Assembly: GCF_027570195.1 (NCBI RefSeq)
Contig: NZ_JAKMUZ010000010.1
Span: 1 to 64,000, forward strand
Length of the DNA stretch: 64,000 nucleotides
Reading direction: 5' to 3'
Source of the DNA: Corynebacterium yonathiae
GTDB lineage: Bacteria; Actinomycetota; Actinomycetes; Mycobacteriales; Mycobacteriaceae
The stretch's first letter is position 1. The number at the start of each line of letters is the position of its first letter. Positions 55,065-63,143 of this stretch are shown here, piece by piece. Made by a program: the position numbers and the translations under genes. A model generated the notes under the pieces. The model worked only from the letters and a program-made list of their open reading frames with translations. It did not search any database and had not been told where the DNA came from.

Positions 55065-56234
55065 GTGAGTGACTTAAAGCCTATTGTAACTGTTTGTGGC
55101 GACGGCCAGCTGGCTCGCATGATGCAGCCGGCCGCCGCGGAACTCGATATTCACCTGCGGATTCTGGCTAGCAAGCCGGACTCCTCCGCCGCGCAGGTCA
55201 CCCCGGACGTGGTGTTGGGGGATTACACCTCCTTGGAGGAGCTGCGCGGCGTGGCAGAGGGCGCGGATGCCATTACCTTCGAGCATGAGCATGTGCCCAA
55301 CGAGCACTCCGCCGCGCTTATCGACGCCGGATTTAACGTCCAGCCACAGCCCACCGCCCTTATCTATGCGCAGGATAAGCTCAAGATGCGCGAAAAGCTC
55401 GCCGCGCTGGGCGCTCCTGTGCCGCGCTTTGCCGCCATCGACTCGGTGGCCGATGCCCGCGCCTTTTTCGACGCCGTCGATGGCCGAGTATGCCTCAAGG
55501 CCCGCCGCGGTGGTTATGACGGCAAAGGCGTATGGTTCCCCACCGCCGATAATTGCTTTGAGCTGGTCTCCGAGCTGCTCGAGGCCGGAACCCCGCTGAT
55601 GGCCGAGGAAAAGGTGGAACTTACCCGCGAGCTTTCCATCTTGGTCGCCCGCCGTCCTTCCGGCGAGGCCAAGGTATGGCCGATTACCCAATCCCGCCAG
55701 GAAAACGGCATTTGCGCCGAGGCCATTGCCCCCGCCCCTGGCCTTACACCGGAACTTTCCCAGCGCGCGTCCGAGCTGGGCCTGTCCATCGCCGAGTCCC
55801 TCGGCGTGACCGGCGTGCTGGCCGTCGAACTCTTTGCTTTCGACGGCCCTGAGGGCGAGGATATCTCCGTCAACGAACTGGCCATGCGCCCGCATAACAC
55901 CGGCCACTGGACCCAGGACGGCAGCGTGACCTCCCAATTTGAGCAGCACCTGCGCGCCGTACTCGACCTCTCCTTGGGCGCAGTCGACGCGCTCGCACCC
56001 GTTACCGTGATGGCCAATGTTTTGGGCGCCGACGAAGATCCCGCCATGCCTATGCCGGAGCGCGTCCGCGAGGTCATGCAGCGCTACCCGCAGGCCAAGA
56101 TTCACCTTTACGGCAAGGACCATCGCCCCGGCCGCAAGATTGGCCACGTCAACGTCACTGGTGAAGATACCGACGAGACCCTGACCATCGCCCGCCAGGC
56201 CGCGCACTTCCTCGTGCACGCCACATGGGCTTAA
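55065..56234 (+). CDS. purK: N5-carboxyaminoimidazole ribonucleotide synthase
   Basis: A 389-residue ATP-grasp enzyme of purine synthesis, making N5-CAIR from AIR, bicarbonate and ATP. Family motifs are GDGQLARMMQPAA at the N-terminus, CLKARRGGYDGKGVW, EEKVELTRELSILVARR and ELAMRPHNTGHWT. The start GTG (VSDLKPIVTV) follows GGGGGAC. An earlier in-frame ATG lies within the divergent gene's start and is not used. purE follows after 24 bases. Confidence 0.95.
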   Translation: MSDLKPIVTVCGDGQLARMMQPAAAELDIHLRILASKPDSSAAQVTPDVVLGDYTSLEELRGVAEGADAITFEHEHVPNEHSAALIDAGFNVQPQPTALIYAQDKLKMREKLAALGAPVPRFAAIDSVADARAFFDAVDGRVCLKARRGGYDGKGVWFPTADNCFELVSELLEAGTPLMAEEKVELTRELSILVARRPSGEAKVWPITQSRQENGICAEAIAPAPGLTPELSQRASELGLSIAESLGVTGVLAVELFAFDGPEGEDISVNELAMRPHNTGHWTQDGSVTSQFEQHLRAVLDLSLGAVDALAPVTVMANVLGADEDPAMPMPERVREVMQRYPQAKIHLYGKDHRPGRKIGHVNVTGEDTDETLTIARQAAHFLVHATWA

Positions 56235-56258
56235 AATCCTGCCTGTAGAAAGGACACT

Positions 56259-56759
56259 ATGCAACCGCATGTAGGCATCATCATGGGCTCCGATTCCGAT
56301 TGGCCCACCGTTGAACCCGCCGCTCAGGTCCTCGCGGACTTCGGCATCCCCTTCGAAGTCGGCGTGGTCAGTGCCCACCGCACCCCGGAAAAGATGCTGG
56401 CCTATGCAAAGGAAGCCCATACCCGCGGGTTGAAGGCAATTATCGCCTGCGCCGGCGGTGCCGCGCACCTTCCCGGCATGGTCGCTGCGGCCACGCCGCT
56501 GCCGGTCATCGGCATCCCGCGCGCACTGAAGGATCTCGATGGCCTCGACTCCCTCCTGTCCATCGTGCAGATGCCCAGCGGCGTGCCGGTAGCCACCGTC
56601 TCCATCGGCGGTGCGAAGAACGCCGGCCTGCTTGCCGCCCGCATCCTCGGCGCTGGCGACCCCGCCATCCAAGACAAAATGGTGGATTACCAGAAGCAGA
56701 TGGCCGAGGAAGTAGAGCAGAAGGATAAGAACCTGCGCGACAAGCTGCTAGGGGAGTAG
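56259..56759 (+). CDS. purE: N5-CAIR mutase
   Basis: A 166-residue class I PurE that moves the carboxyl group of N5-CAIR to C4, making [25 protein letters not shown] and [15 protein letters not shown] are the active-site motifs. It forms an operon with purK, whose product it uses. C. glutamicum has kup between the two; here they are adjacent. Confidence 0.96.
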   Translation: MQPHVGIIMGSDSDWPTVEPAAQVLADFGIPFEVGVVSAHRTPEKMLAYAKEAHTRGLKAIIACAGGAAHLPGMVAAATPLPVIGIPRALKDLDGLDSLLSIVQMPSGVPVATVSIGGAKNAGLLAARILGAGDPAIQDKMVDYQKQMAEEVEQKDKNLRDKLLGE

Positions 56760-56778
56760 CTCTCCGGTCTAAGGCCAA

Positions 56779-56839
56779 ACAAAACAAGCACGTTTTAGCC
56801 AAAACAACGTAGTTTTTCGGCAAAACGTGCTTGTTTTGT
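56779..56839. repeat. Long palindrome B (21-22-base arms, 18-base loop)
   Basis: ACAAAACAAGCACGTTTTAGCC (56779-56800) pairs with GGCAAAACGTGCTTGTTTTGT (56819-56839), with one bulged A. The 18-base loop begins AAAAC and holds a weak inner palindrome, as in the element at 30769. It lies 20 bases after purE and may also terminate it, although no T-run follows. Confidence 0.8.
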
Positions 56840-56884
56840 CTCCTAGTCTCTAGCGAAGTTCTCGTCGCCCCTTGCCAACATGCC

Positions 56885-56941
56885 AAACAAGCACGATTGG
56901 GCAAAATTCGCGGAGGAAAAGGGTAAAACGTGCTTGCTTTG
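56885..56941. repeat. Second, imperfect copy of the palindrome arms
   Basis: AAACAAGCACG (56885-56895) and AAAACGTGCTTGCTTTG (56925-56941) repeat the arm sequences of palindrome B in the same order and with similar spacing, but pair less well. Four copies of the CAAGCACG core thus occur within 160 bases, in the spacer before the DUF559 gene. Confidence 0.65.
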
Positions 56942-57016
56942 CATCGTTGTAGCCTGCGGGGTGAGGAAGCGTGCTTTAAGCTTTCGGGCAGGGGAATAAT
57001 GCTCAAAGGGGGAAGC

Positions 57017-57880
57017 ATGGAAGAAGTACTGGTTTCAGGCTTAAGCAGGGGCGAGCTTAAAACTCATGTAGCGAATGGAAAGATAATCCGAATCGGCCGC
57101 GGGATCTATACGTGGCGGGAACCGACTCCTATGGAGGTAGCTCGCATCCTGCAAAAGCGGTGGCCTGGAATCATGATTGCAGGAAACTCTGCGGTGCAGC
57201 TGTACTCCAAGAAGGAGATGACCTTTCCTCTGAAATTTGCCTACAGGCACATCCTGAGCGGTTCACAGTGGTTTGAAGTCGAGCGAACCCGGCAGAAGAC
57301 GAGATTTACTTTTGAAGGTATCCCCGTGCAAAATCCCCTGCTAGCTGCGGCTGCGGTGGATGACGACCTAGCAGTAACGATGCTTGAAACGCGGTATCAA
57401 AACAGACGCGGTAAGCAAGCCATAGAAAAAGACCTCGGATGTATCGCGCGGGTACCAGCTCGGGTTCGGGAATTAGTGAACAAATCTGCGGTAGGTGCCG
57501 ATAGCGAAGCAGAAAGGAAAGTAGTCCGCGAGCTTCAGCGTCGTGGGAAGAAGGTTCAGGTAAACCACCGGATAGGACCCTATTTATGGGACATCGTTGT
57601 AGGGAAGGTCGCCGTTGAAATCGATGGCTATGACTTCCATAAAGCGGAGGATTTGGGGACCTTCGTTAAAGACCGGTGGAAGGGAAATGATGCGGCGCTA
57701 AGAGGGTATACCGTTCTTCGCTATTCAGGCAGCTGCGTTAAGCATCACTTGGTGGATGTGGTTCAGCAGATTTCTGAGGCTCACAAGGGACGAACGAATT
57801 TCGGCTCTCTTGCTCACGAATCCGTGTGGCGTTGGCATTGGCTCTTAGCCAGGTGTGAAGCCGAGCCAATTTACGGCTAG
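57017..57880 (+). CDS. AbiEi-like / DUF559 endonuclease-domain protein
   Basis: A 287-residue protein. The N-terminal part (residues 1-60) resembles the helix-turn-helix of AbiEi-type antitoxins (LKTHVANGKIIRIGRGIYTW). The C-terminal part is DUF559-like, related to Vsr/PD-(D/E)xK nucleases: SEAERKVVRELQRRGKKVQ, then WDIVVGKVAVEIDGYDFH with the Asp and Glu of a nuclease core. AAAGGGGGAAGC before the ATG at 57017 sets the start; further in-frame starts upstream lack ribosome sites. Codon use is less GC-rich than in the neighbours, a sign of transfer. No cognate AbiEii toxin gene is adjacent. Confidence 0.75.
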   Translation: MEEVLVSGLSRGELKTHVANGKIIRIGRGIYTWREPTPMEVARILQKRWPGIMIAGNSAVQLYSKKEMTFPLKFAYRHILSGSQWFEVERTRQKTRFTFEGIPVQNPLLAAAAVDDDLAVTMLETRYQNRRGKQAIEKDLGCIARVPARVRELVNKSAVGADSEAERKVVRELQRRGKKVQVNHRIGPYLWDIVVGKVAVEIDGYDFHKAEDLGTFVKDRWKGNDAALRGYTVLRYSGSCVKHHLVDVVQQISEAHKGRTNFGSLAHESVWRWHWLLARCEAEPIYG

Positions 57881-58146
57881 CGCCCTTCAATTTCTTCCGT
57901 GACCTCCTCAAAAGAGAAGCGTTCGCCGGTATCGGCGGCGCGGGCTTGGCGGAGGGCTTCAGCATCTGCGGCGGCTTCGAGATGGTCAAGGAAAGCTAGT
58001 TCCTGAGGCGAAATGATAACTGCGGCTTCCTTACCGTTGCGGGTGACAACGGTGCGGGTGCCTGCGTAGTGGGCTTGGTCAATGACCTGGCCTAAGCGGG
58101 TGCGGAGTTCGGAAAGTGGCAAAGACAATGAAAGCTCCTGAAACAT
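57877..58146 (-). CDS. Phd/YefM-family antitoxin
   Basis: An 89-residue antitoxin. The Phd/YefM DNA-binding fold is clear: LPLSELRTRLGQVIDQAHYAGTR then VVTRNGKEAAVIISPQELAFL. The acidic C-terminal tail (FSFEEVTEEIEGR) should bind and block the toxin. No ribosome site precedes the ATG; TAGTAG ends 7 bases upstream, which fits a leaderless transcript. It is divergent from the RelE gene instead of preceding it in one operon. Its stop overlaps the DUF559 stop. Confidence 0.88.
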   Translation of the reverse strand: MFQELSLSLPLSELRTRLGQVIDQAHYAGTRTVVTRNGKEAAVIISPQELAFLDHLEAAADAEALRQARAADTGERFSFEEVTEEIEGR

Positions 58147-58149
58147 CAA

Positions 58150-58164
58150 AGTACTACTAGTACT
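58150..58164. promoter_or_regulatory. Palindromic operator of the divergent toxin-antitoxin pair
   Basis: AGTACT-ACT-AGTACT forms a symmetrical site 4 bases from the antitoxin start and 34 bases from the toxin start. It covers the likely -10 box of the antitoxin gene (TAGTAG, 58159-58154; TTGTAC 18 bases upstream). Phd/YefM antitoxins bind such palindromes to autoregulate. Confidence 0.65.
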
Positions 58165-58197
58165 AAGTTAGCAAAGAGTACAACTTTCTAAGAGGTC

Positions 58198-58464
58198 ATG
58201 GAATACAAAATCGCGTTTACACGGCAGGCCAAGCGAGAGTTACACAAAATCCATCAGGGAAACCGAAAGCAATATCAACGGATTAAGCGCGCGATCGGTG
58301 GACTGGCTCAAGACCCATACCCACAAGGGTCTATCACTTTATCCGGCAGGAGTGGCCGAAGAATAAGGGTGGGAAATTACCGCGTGCTGTACTCCGTAGA
58401 GGAGCAAGAAGTTCTGGTGGAAGTGTTTACGATAGGGGCACGCGGAAACGTCTATAAGCGCTAA
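58198..58464 (+). CDS. RelE/ParE-family toxin
   Basis: An 88-residue toxin of the RelE superfamily, expected to cleave mRNA on the ribosome. The fold is visible: YKIAFTRQAKRELHKI, then GRRIRVGNYRVLYSVEEQ and VEVFTIGARGNVYKR. Basic residues typical of the active site are kept. AGAGG lies very close to the ATG, which may keep translation low. It stands alone on the plus strand, and its stop overlaps the convergent rbsD stop by four bases. Confidence 0.88.
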   Translation: MEYKIAFTRQAKRELHKIHQGNRKQYQRIKRAIGGLAQDPYPQGSITLSGRSGRRIRVGNYRVLYSVEEQEVLVEVFTIGARGNVYKR

Positions 58465-58835
58465 AAGGGAACACCGGAGTGCAAGATGACATTGGCAAAC
58501 GGCGTAGTGGAACCAGTCCGCACGACAAAGGAGGCACGGGCGACCTCGCGCTTGAGGTCTTCATGGGAGACCTCGGTGAGGGGGACTGCGGGAAGCAAGG
58601 AACGTACCTCGGGCGGGGTGGAATCGGCGATGGTGGCGGCTTCGACTACGACTTCGTCGAGGAGTGCGGCCAGCGTATCGGCAAAGGTGGGGATGCCGAA
58701 GGTAAGCGTGAGGTCGATGACGGGCACATCGTGAGGGATTGGCAGGCCGCAATCGGCGATAACGAAAGTATCAGTGTGGCCCAGGCGCGCGACGGCACTG
58801 GTGAGCGCGGGATTGAGGAGGCCGGACTTACGCAT
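58461..58835 (-). CDS. rbsD: D-ribose pyranase
   Basis: A 124-residue enzyme that interconverts ribopyranose and ribofuranose for ribokinase. MRKSGLLNPALTSAVARLGHTDTF and ADCGLPIP are family motifs, and FVVRTGSTTPFANVIL closes the protein. It is the last gene of the ribose operon, and its ATG lies within the rbsK end (8-base overlap). AGGTCACCA gives the ribosome site. Confidence 0.95.
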   Translation of the reverse strand: MRKSGLLNPALTSAVARLGHTDTFVIADCGLPIPHDVPVIDLTLTFGIPTFADTLAALLDEVVVEAATIADSTPPEVRSLLPAVPLTEVSHEDLKREVARASFVVRTGSTTPFANVILHSGVPF

Positions 58836-59736
58836 TGGTGACCTCCGGCAAAACGGATTCGGCGGTGGGATAAGACGGTTGGGCGCCGTTACCGGTGGCG
58901 GCAAAGGCGCCGACGCGGGCGGCGACAGTGGCGGCATCGACAAGCGAGGCTCCACCGAGAAGCTGGGCGCAAAAGGCACCCGCGAAGGCATCGCCGGCGC
59001 CGGTGGTATCCACGGCGGTCACGCGCGGGGTGGGGATATCCGTGCCGCCATCCGGGGTGGCTACGTAGGCGCCGTGGGCGCCGAGGGTGAGCACAACGGA
59101 GCGGAAGCCAGCCTCTACCAGGCGGTGGGCGAGCTCGCGCGGGGCGCCTTCAGCTGGCAGGCCGAGCTGGTTCAAGATAAGCCCGGCTTCGTGTTCGTTG
59201 GCCAGCAGGGGATCGGCCTGCAGAAGCGAGTCACGGTCGACCTTGACCACGGGCGCGAGGTTGACCACCACGCGACCTTGCGCAGCGTCGACTGCCGCCT
59301 GGAAACCGGAGGCGGGGATTTCGCCCTGCAGGAGGACCACATCGGCATCGGCGATGGTGGAGGCGCGGGCGGTGACAAAGGGGGCATCGACAAGCGCATT
59401 GGCGCCGGGGGAGATGACGATGGTGTTCTCTCCATCGGCCGAGACGGTAATGACGGCGAGGCCGGTATTAGTATCGGCCTGCTCCACCGCGCCGAGATCG
59501 ATGCCGGAGGTGCGCATGTAGTGCATGGCCGGTTCGGCATAGGGATCGGAGCCCACCGCGCCCACAAAGGCCACGTTGGCACCCAGCTGCGCCGCCGCAA
59601 CTGCCTGGTTAGCGCCCTTTCCGCCAGCTAAAATCTCGCCGCCAGAGCCCAGCAGGGTCTCGCCGGGCTGCGGGTGGCGCTCGGCGTGGACGATGAGATC
59701 GGCATTGATGGATCCGACGACGGTTAGCTTGCTCAT
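58828..59736 (-). CDS. rbsK: Ribokinase
   Basis: A 302-residue PfkB-family kinase making ribose 5-phosphate. The N-terminal signature GGKGANQAVAAAQLGA and the C-terminal DTTGAGDAFAGAFCA, with the catalytic Asp, are complete. It starts within the rbsB stop (ATGA) and ends within rbsD. In C. glutamicum the ribose operon lacks rbsK at this position (from memory), so this operon is more complete. Confidence 0.96.
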   Translation of the reverse strand: MSKLTVVGSINADLIVHAERHPQPGETLLGSGGEILAGGKGANQAVAAAQLGANVAFVGAVGSDPYAEPAMHYMRTSGIDLGAVEQADTNTGLAVITVSADGENTIVISPGANALVDAPFVTARASTIADADVVLLQGEIPASGFQAAVDAAQGRVVVNLAPVVKVDRDSLLQADPLLANEHEAGLILNQLGLPAEGAPRELAHRLVEAGFRSVVLTLGAHGAYVATPDGGTDIPTPRVTAVDTTGAGDAFAGAFCAQLLGGASLVDAATVAARVGAFAATGNGAQPSYPTAESVLPEVTNA

Positions 59737-60647
59737 TGGAAATCCTCTACATTGTCGCGGGTGACGGTGATGACCTCGACGGGGACGTTTTTCTCCGCCG
59801 TGCCACCGTGCAGGAGCGCTGCGGCTTGTTCGATGGCGTGGGCACCGAGCTCTGCGGGCTGCTGGGCGATGGTAGCTTCCAGCTTGCCATCTTTGACTGC
59901 TTTGAGGCCATCGAAGGTGCCGTCAAAAGCCACGACCTTGACCTCAGTACCGGCGCGCGAGCCCAGGGCTTCGACCGCGCCGAGTGCCATTTCATCGTTC
60001 TCGGCAAAGATAGCCTTAATATTCGGATTGGCCTGCAATAGGTTGGTGGCAACGTTGAGGCCCTCCGTGCGGTCGAAATTCGCCGATTGCTTGCCGACGA
60101 CCCGAATATCCCCGTACTTCGCAATCTGCTCTGCAAAGCCTTTGCCGCGCTCGCGCGAGGCGGAGGTACCGGCGGTTCCCTGCAGGATGAGGATGTCGCC
60201 CTTTTCTCCGATGGATTCGGCGAGTGTATCCGCCGCCTGTGCGCCGCCGGCGACATTATCGGAGGCCACCATGGAGTCCAGCTCCACGCCGTTGACGTCT
60301 CGGTCCACACCGATGACGGGCACGCCGTCATTCTTAATGCCGCGCACGGCCGGGGCGACGGCATCGGAATCGGTGGGGTTTACCACGACGACCTTGGCGC
60401 CCATCGACGTGGCATTGCCCAGTTGATTTACCTGCTGGGCGGGGTCATCGGAGGCGTCTTGGATATCCAGCGGAACGCCTAATTCCTTTGCCTTATCCTG
60501 TGCGCCGTGGCGAAGTTCAACGAAGAAGGGGTTGGTCTGCGTCGATAGCGCGAGAGTAATGCGGTTGCGGTCTTCTTCCGAACGGTTGCAAGAGGCAAGA
60601 CCTAGTGCGAGAGCCGGCACGAGAAGGGCGGCGATGAGCTTCTTCAT
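59733..60647 (-). CDS. rbsB: Ribose-binding lipoprotein
   Basis: A 304-residue periplasmic-binding-protein-fold lipoprotein. The lipobox is LGLASC (Cys20). RITLALSTQTNPFFVELRHGAQDKA begins the mature domain, and VIGVDRDVNG is a sugar-binding segment. It delivers ribose to RbsAC. It lies 13 bases after rbsC. Confidence 0.95.
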   Translation of the reverse strand: MKKLIAALLVPALALGLASCNRSEEDRNRITLALSTQTNPFFVELRHGAQDKAKELGVPLDIQDASDDPAQQVNQLGNATSMGAKVVVVNPTDSDAVAPAVRGIKNDGVPVIGVDRDVNGVELDSMVASDNVAGGAQAADTLAESIGEKGDILILQGTAGTSASRERGKGFAEQIAKYGDIRVVGKQSANFDRTEGLNVATNLLQANPNIKAIFAENDEMALGAVEALGSRAGTEVKVVAFDGTFDGLKAVKDGKLEATIAQQPAELGAHAIEQAAALLHGGTAEKNVPVEVITVTRDNVEDFQ

Positions 60648-60660
60648 GGTGGGACGCTCC

Positions 60661-61602
60661 TTAGTTAGCCGTCTTATTTCGGATGACGTCGAAGCCGACG
60701 GCCAGCGCGATAACCAGGCCGATGACGATTTGTTGCCAGAACGAGGAGACATTGAGCAGATTCAGGCCGTTGCGGATAACGGCCAAAAGAACTGCACCGA
60801 CTAGCGTGCCGGTGGCCTTTCCCTGACCGCCGGAGAGCGAGGCGCCGCCGATGACGACGGCCGCGATGGCATCCAGCTCGTAGCCGGTGCCAGCCTGCGG
60901 CTGTGCAGATTCGAGGCGGCCTGCCATCACCATGCCGGCCCAGGCAGCGAAGAAACCGGAGAGCGCGAAGACGGCGATCTGGATGCGTTTGACCGGCAGG
61001 CCCGAGAGGCGGGCGGCCTCCAAGTTGCCGCCGATGGCATACATGGAACGGCCAAGTACCGTGCGCTCTAGGATAAACCAGCAGATGAGTCCGGCGATGA
61101 CCATCATGATGATTGGCACAGGGAAGCCCGCGATATCGCCGCCAAAGGCGTTGACTGCTGGGGCGGTTTCAATGGGCGAGCCTTGGGAAATGACCAGTGT
61201 AAGGCCGCGGGCGATGGACATCATGGCCAGCGTCGCGATGAAGGAAGGGATCTTGCCCCACGCGGTGGCCATGCCGCAGATGGCGCCGGCCAGTGCACCC
61301 ACGATGAGCCCGAGGATCAAGGTGAGCCAACCAGGTAGCCCAGCGGTGGAGAACATATACGCCGAGACCATGGCGCCGAGCGCGGCGACTGAGCCCACCG
61401 AGAGATCAATACCGGCGGTGACAATCACAAAGGTCATGCCGAAGGCCAAGATGGCCACCGTAGCGGCCTGGATGCCGATATTGAGCAGGTTCGCCACGGT
61501 AAGGAAATAGGGGGTGGCGATAAAAAGCGCGATGCACAGGGCAATGAGGCCGACGAGTGCGCCATTATTCATCGCCCAGTTAACTACTCGATTTTTGGTC
61601 AT
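60661..61602 (-). CDS. rbsC: Ribose ABC transporter permease
   Basis: A 313-residue permease with eight to ten helices. The CUT2 family motif appears as LILGLIVGALAGAICG with GKIPSFIATLAMMSIARG, and the C-terminal GGASLSGGQGKATGTLVGA. It overlaps rbsA by four bases. Confidence 0.95.
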   Translation of the reverse strand: MTKNRVVNWAMNNGALVGLIALCIALFIATPYFLTVANLLNIGIQAATVAILAFGMTFVIVTAGIDLSVGSVAALGAMVSAYMFSTAGLPGWLTLILGLIVGALAGAICGMATAWGKIPSFIATLAMMSIARGLTLVISQGSPIETAPAVNAFGGDIAGFPVPIIMMVIAGLICWFILERTVLGRSMYAIGGNLEAARLSGLPVKRIQIAVFALSGFFAAWAGMVMAGRLESAQPQAGTGYELDAIAAVVIGGASLSGGQGKATGTLVGAVLLAVIRNGLNLLNVSSFWQQIVIGLVIALAVGFDVIRNKTAN

Positions 61603-63143
61603 GCTTCATCCTTGGGGTTGGTGCCGGCAGACGCGGCAGTAGAGGTAGAGGTAGAGGAGGTCACATTGGATACGGCGAAGGCCATGACCTCGTCTTGGGT
61701 GGAGTCCTTAGGCAGCTGGCCGGCGAGTTGCCCGCCAGACATGACGAGGATGCGGTCTGACATACCGAGTACCTCGGGTAGATCGGAGGAGGCCATGAGC
61801 ACGGCGCCGCCGGCCGCGGTGACCTCATTGATGATGTTGTAAATCTCCACCTTGGCGCCGACATCGACGCCGCGGGTGGGTTCATCGAGCAGAAGGACTT
61901 TGGAACCGGCCAGTACCCAGCGGCCGAAGACCGCCTTTTGCTGGTTGCCACCGGATAGGTTGCGGATGGGCTGGGAGAGATCCGCCATGCGGATGCGTAG
62001 CTTTTCTGCTACTTCTGTCGCGCGGCGGTGTTGGCCGCTGCGGTCTGCAAGCCCCGCCTTGGCGGTGGGGTAGAGGGTCGCAAATCCCAGGTTATCGCCT
62101 ACAGAAGCGTCTAGGACTAGCGCTTGGGACTTGCGGTCTTCAGGGATATGACCCACCCCGGCGCGGATGGCGGCGCGAATATCGCCGCCGCGCAGCTGGG
62201 TTCCGCCGACGCGGATGGTGCCGGAATCATAGGGATCCGCGCCTGCAATGGCGCGAATGACCTCGGTGCGGCCCGCACCCACGAGCCCGGCCAGGCCGAC
62301 GACTTCGCCGGCGTGGACGGTGAAGGTGACGTCATGAAAGGCGCCGTCGGAAGTCAGCTCGGAGACCTCCAGTAGTGCTTCGCCGCGCTCGGGAGGAATC
62401 TCGCGTGGATACTGATTTTGAATCTCGCGACCGACCATGAGCCGGACCAGCTCGTCTTCGTCCGTATCGGCTGGGACTTCGGCGATGAAGGAGCCATCGC
62501 GCAGCACGCTAATGGTCTCTGCAATGCGCGCCAGCTCCTCTAAATGGTGGCTAATAAACACCATGGCCACGCCCTTGGCCTTAAGGTCTTCGAGCACCGC
62601 AAAGAGCGCATCAACCTCCTTGCCGGTGAGCGCGGCAGTGGGCTCATCCAGGATAAGGATGCGCGCATTCATCGACAGCGCTTTGGCGATTTCTACGAGC
62701 TGCTGCTTGGCCACGCCCAGCTCACCTACGGGCATATCCAGGTCCACGTCCAAGCCGATAAGATGCAGCGCCGCTTGGGCCTGTGCCTTGAGGTGCTTGC
62801 GGTTGACTAACCCGAAGCGGCGCGGGGTGCGCCCGAGCATGATGTTCTCGGCCACCGACATGGTGGGAACCAAGTTTAACTCTTGATGAATGGTGGCGAT
62901 ACCCAGCGCTTCGGAGGCCTTGGTATCCGGGATTTTTACCTCTGTGCCATCTACCAGGATGCGGCCGGAATCTGGCTCGTGCACGCCGGCAATCATCTTG
63001 ATGAGTGTGGACTTGCCCGCGCCGTTTTCACCCAGCAAGGCCTGGATCTGACCGCGGCGGACGGTGAGGTCCACACCTTTAATAACCTCTACCGGACCGA
63101 AGGACTTGGTGACATTGTCTAGGCGTAATACACAGTCACTCAT
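61599..63143 (-). CDS. rbsA: Ribose ABC transporter ATPase (two nucleotide-binding domains)
   Basis: A 514-residue double ATPase of CUT2 importers. The first domain has Walker A GENGAGKSTLIKMIAG and Walker B ILILDEPTAALTG. In the second, the Walker A position reads GLVGAGRTEVIRAIAG, a normal degenerate form, and the signature NLSGGNQQKAVFGRW is intact, followed by LLLDEPTRGVDVG. The C-terminal tail is Ser/Thr-rich. It overlaps rbsR and rbsC by four bases each. Confidence 0.96.
   Translation of the reverse strand: MSDCVLRLDNVTKSFGPVEVIKGVDLTVRRGQIQALLGENGAGKSTLIKMIAGVHEPDSGRILVDGTEVKIPDTKASEALGIATIHQELNLVPTMSVAENIMLGRTPRRFGLVNRKHLKAQAQAALHLIGLDVDLDMPVGELGVAKQQLVEIAKALSMNARILILDEPTAALTGKEVDALFAVLEDLKAKGVAMVFISHHLEELARIAETISVLRDGSFIAEVPADTDEDELVRLMVGREIQNQYPREIPPERGEALLEVSELTSDGAFHDVTFTVHAGEVVGLAGLVGAGRTEVIRAIAGADPYDSGTIRVGGTQLRGGDIRAAIRAGVGHIPEDRKSQALVLDASVGDNLGFATLYPTAKAGLADRSGQHRRATEVAEKLRIRMADLSQPIRNLSGGNQQKAVFGRWVLAGSKVLLLDEPTRGVDVGAKVEIYNIINEVTAAGGAVLMASSDLPEVLGMSDRILVMSGGQLAGQLPKDSTQDEVMAFAVSNVTSSTSTSTAASAGTNPKDEA

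Noticed and set aside
55074..56672. A 532-codon open frame opposite purK and purE
   Set aside because: It spans both conserved genes on the other strand, with Gly/His-rich content typical of shadow frames.
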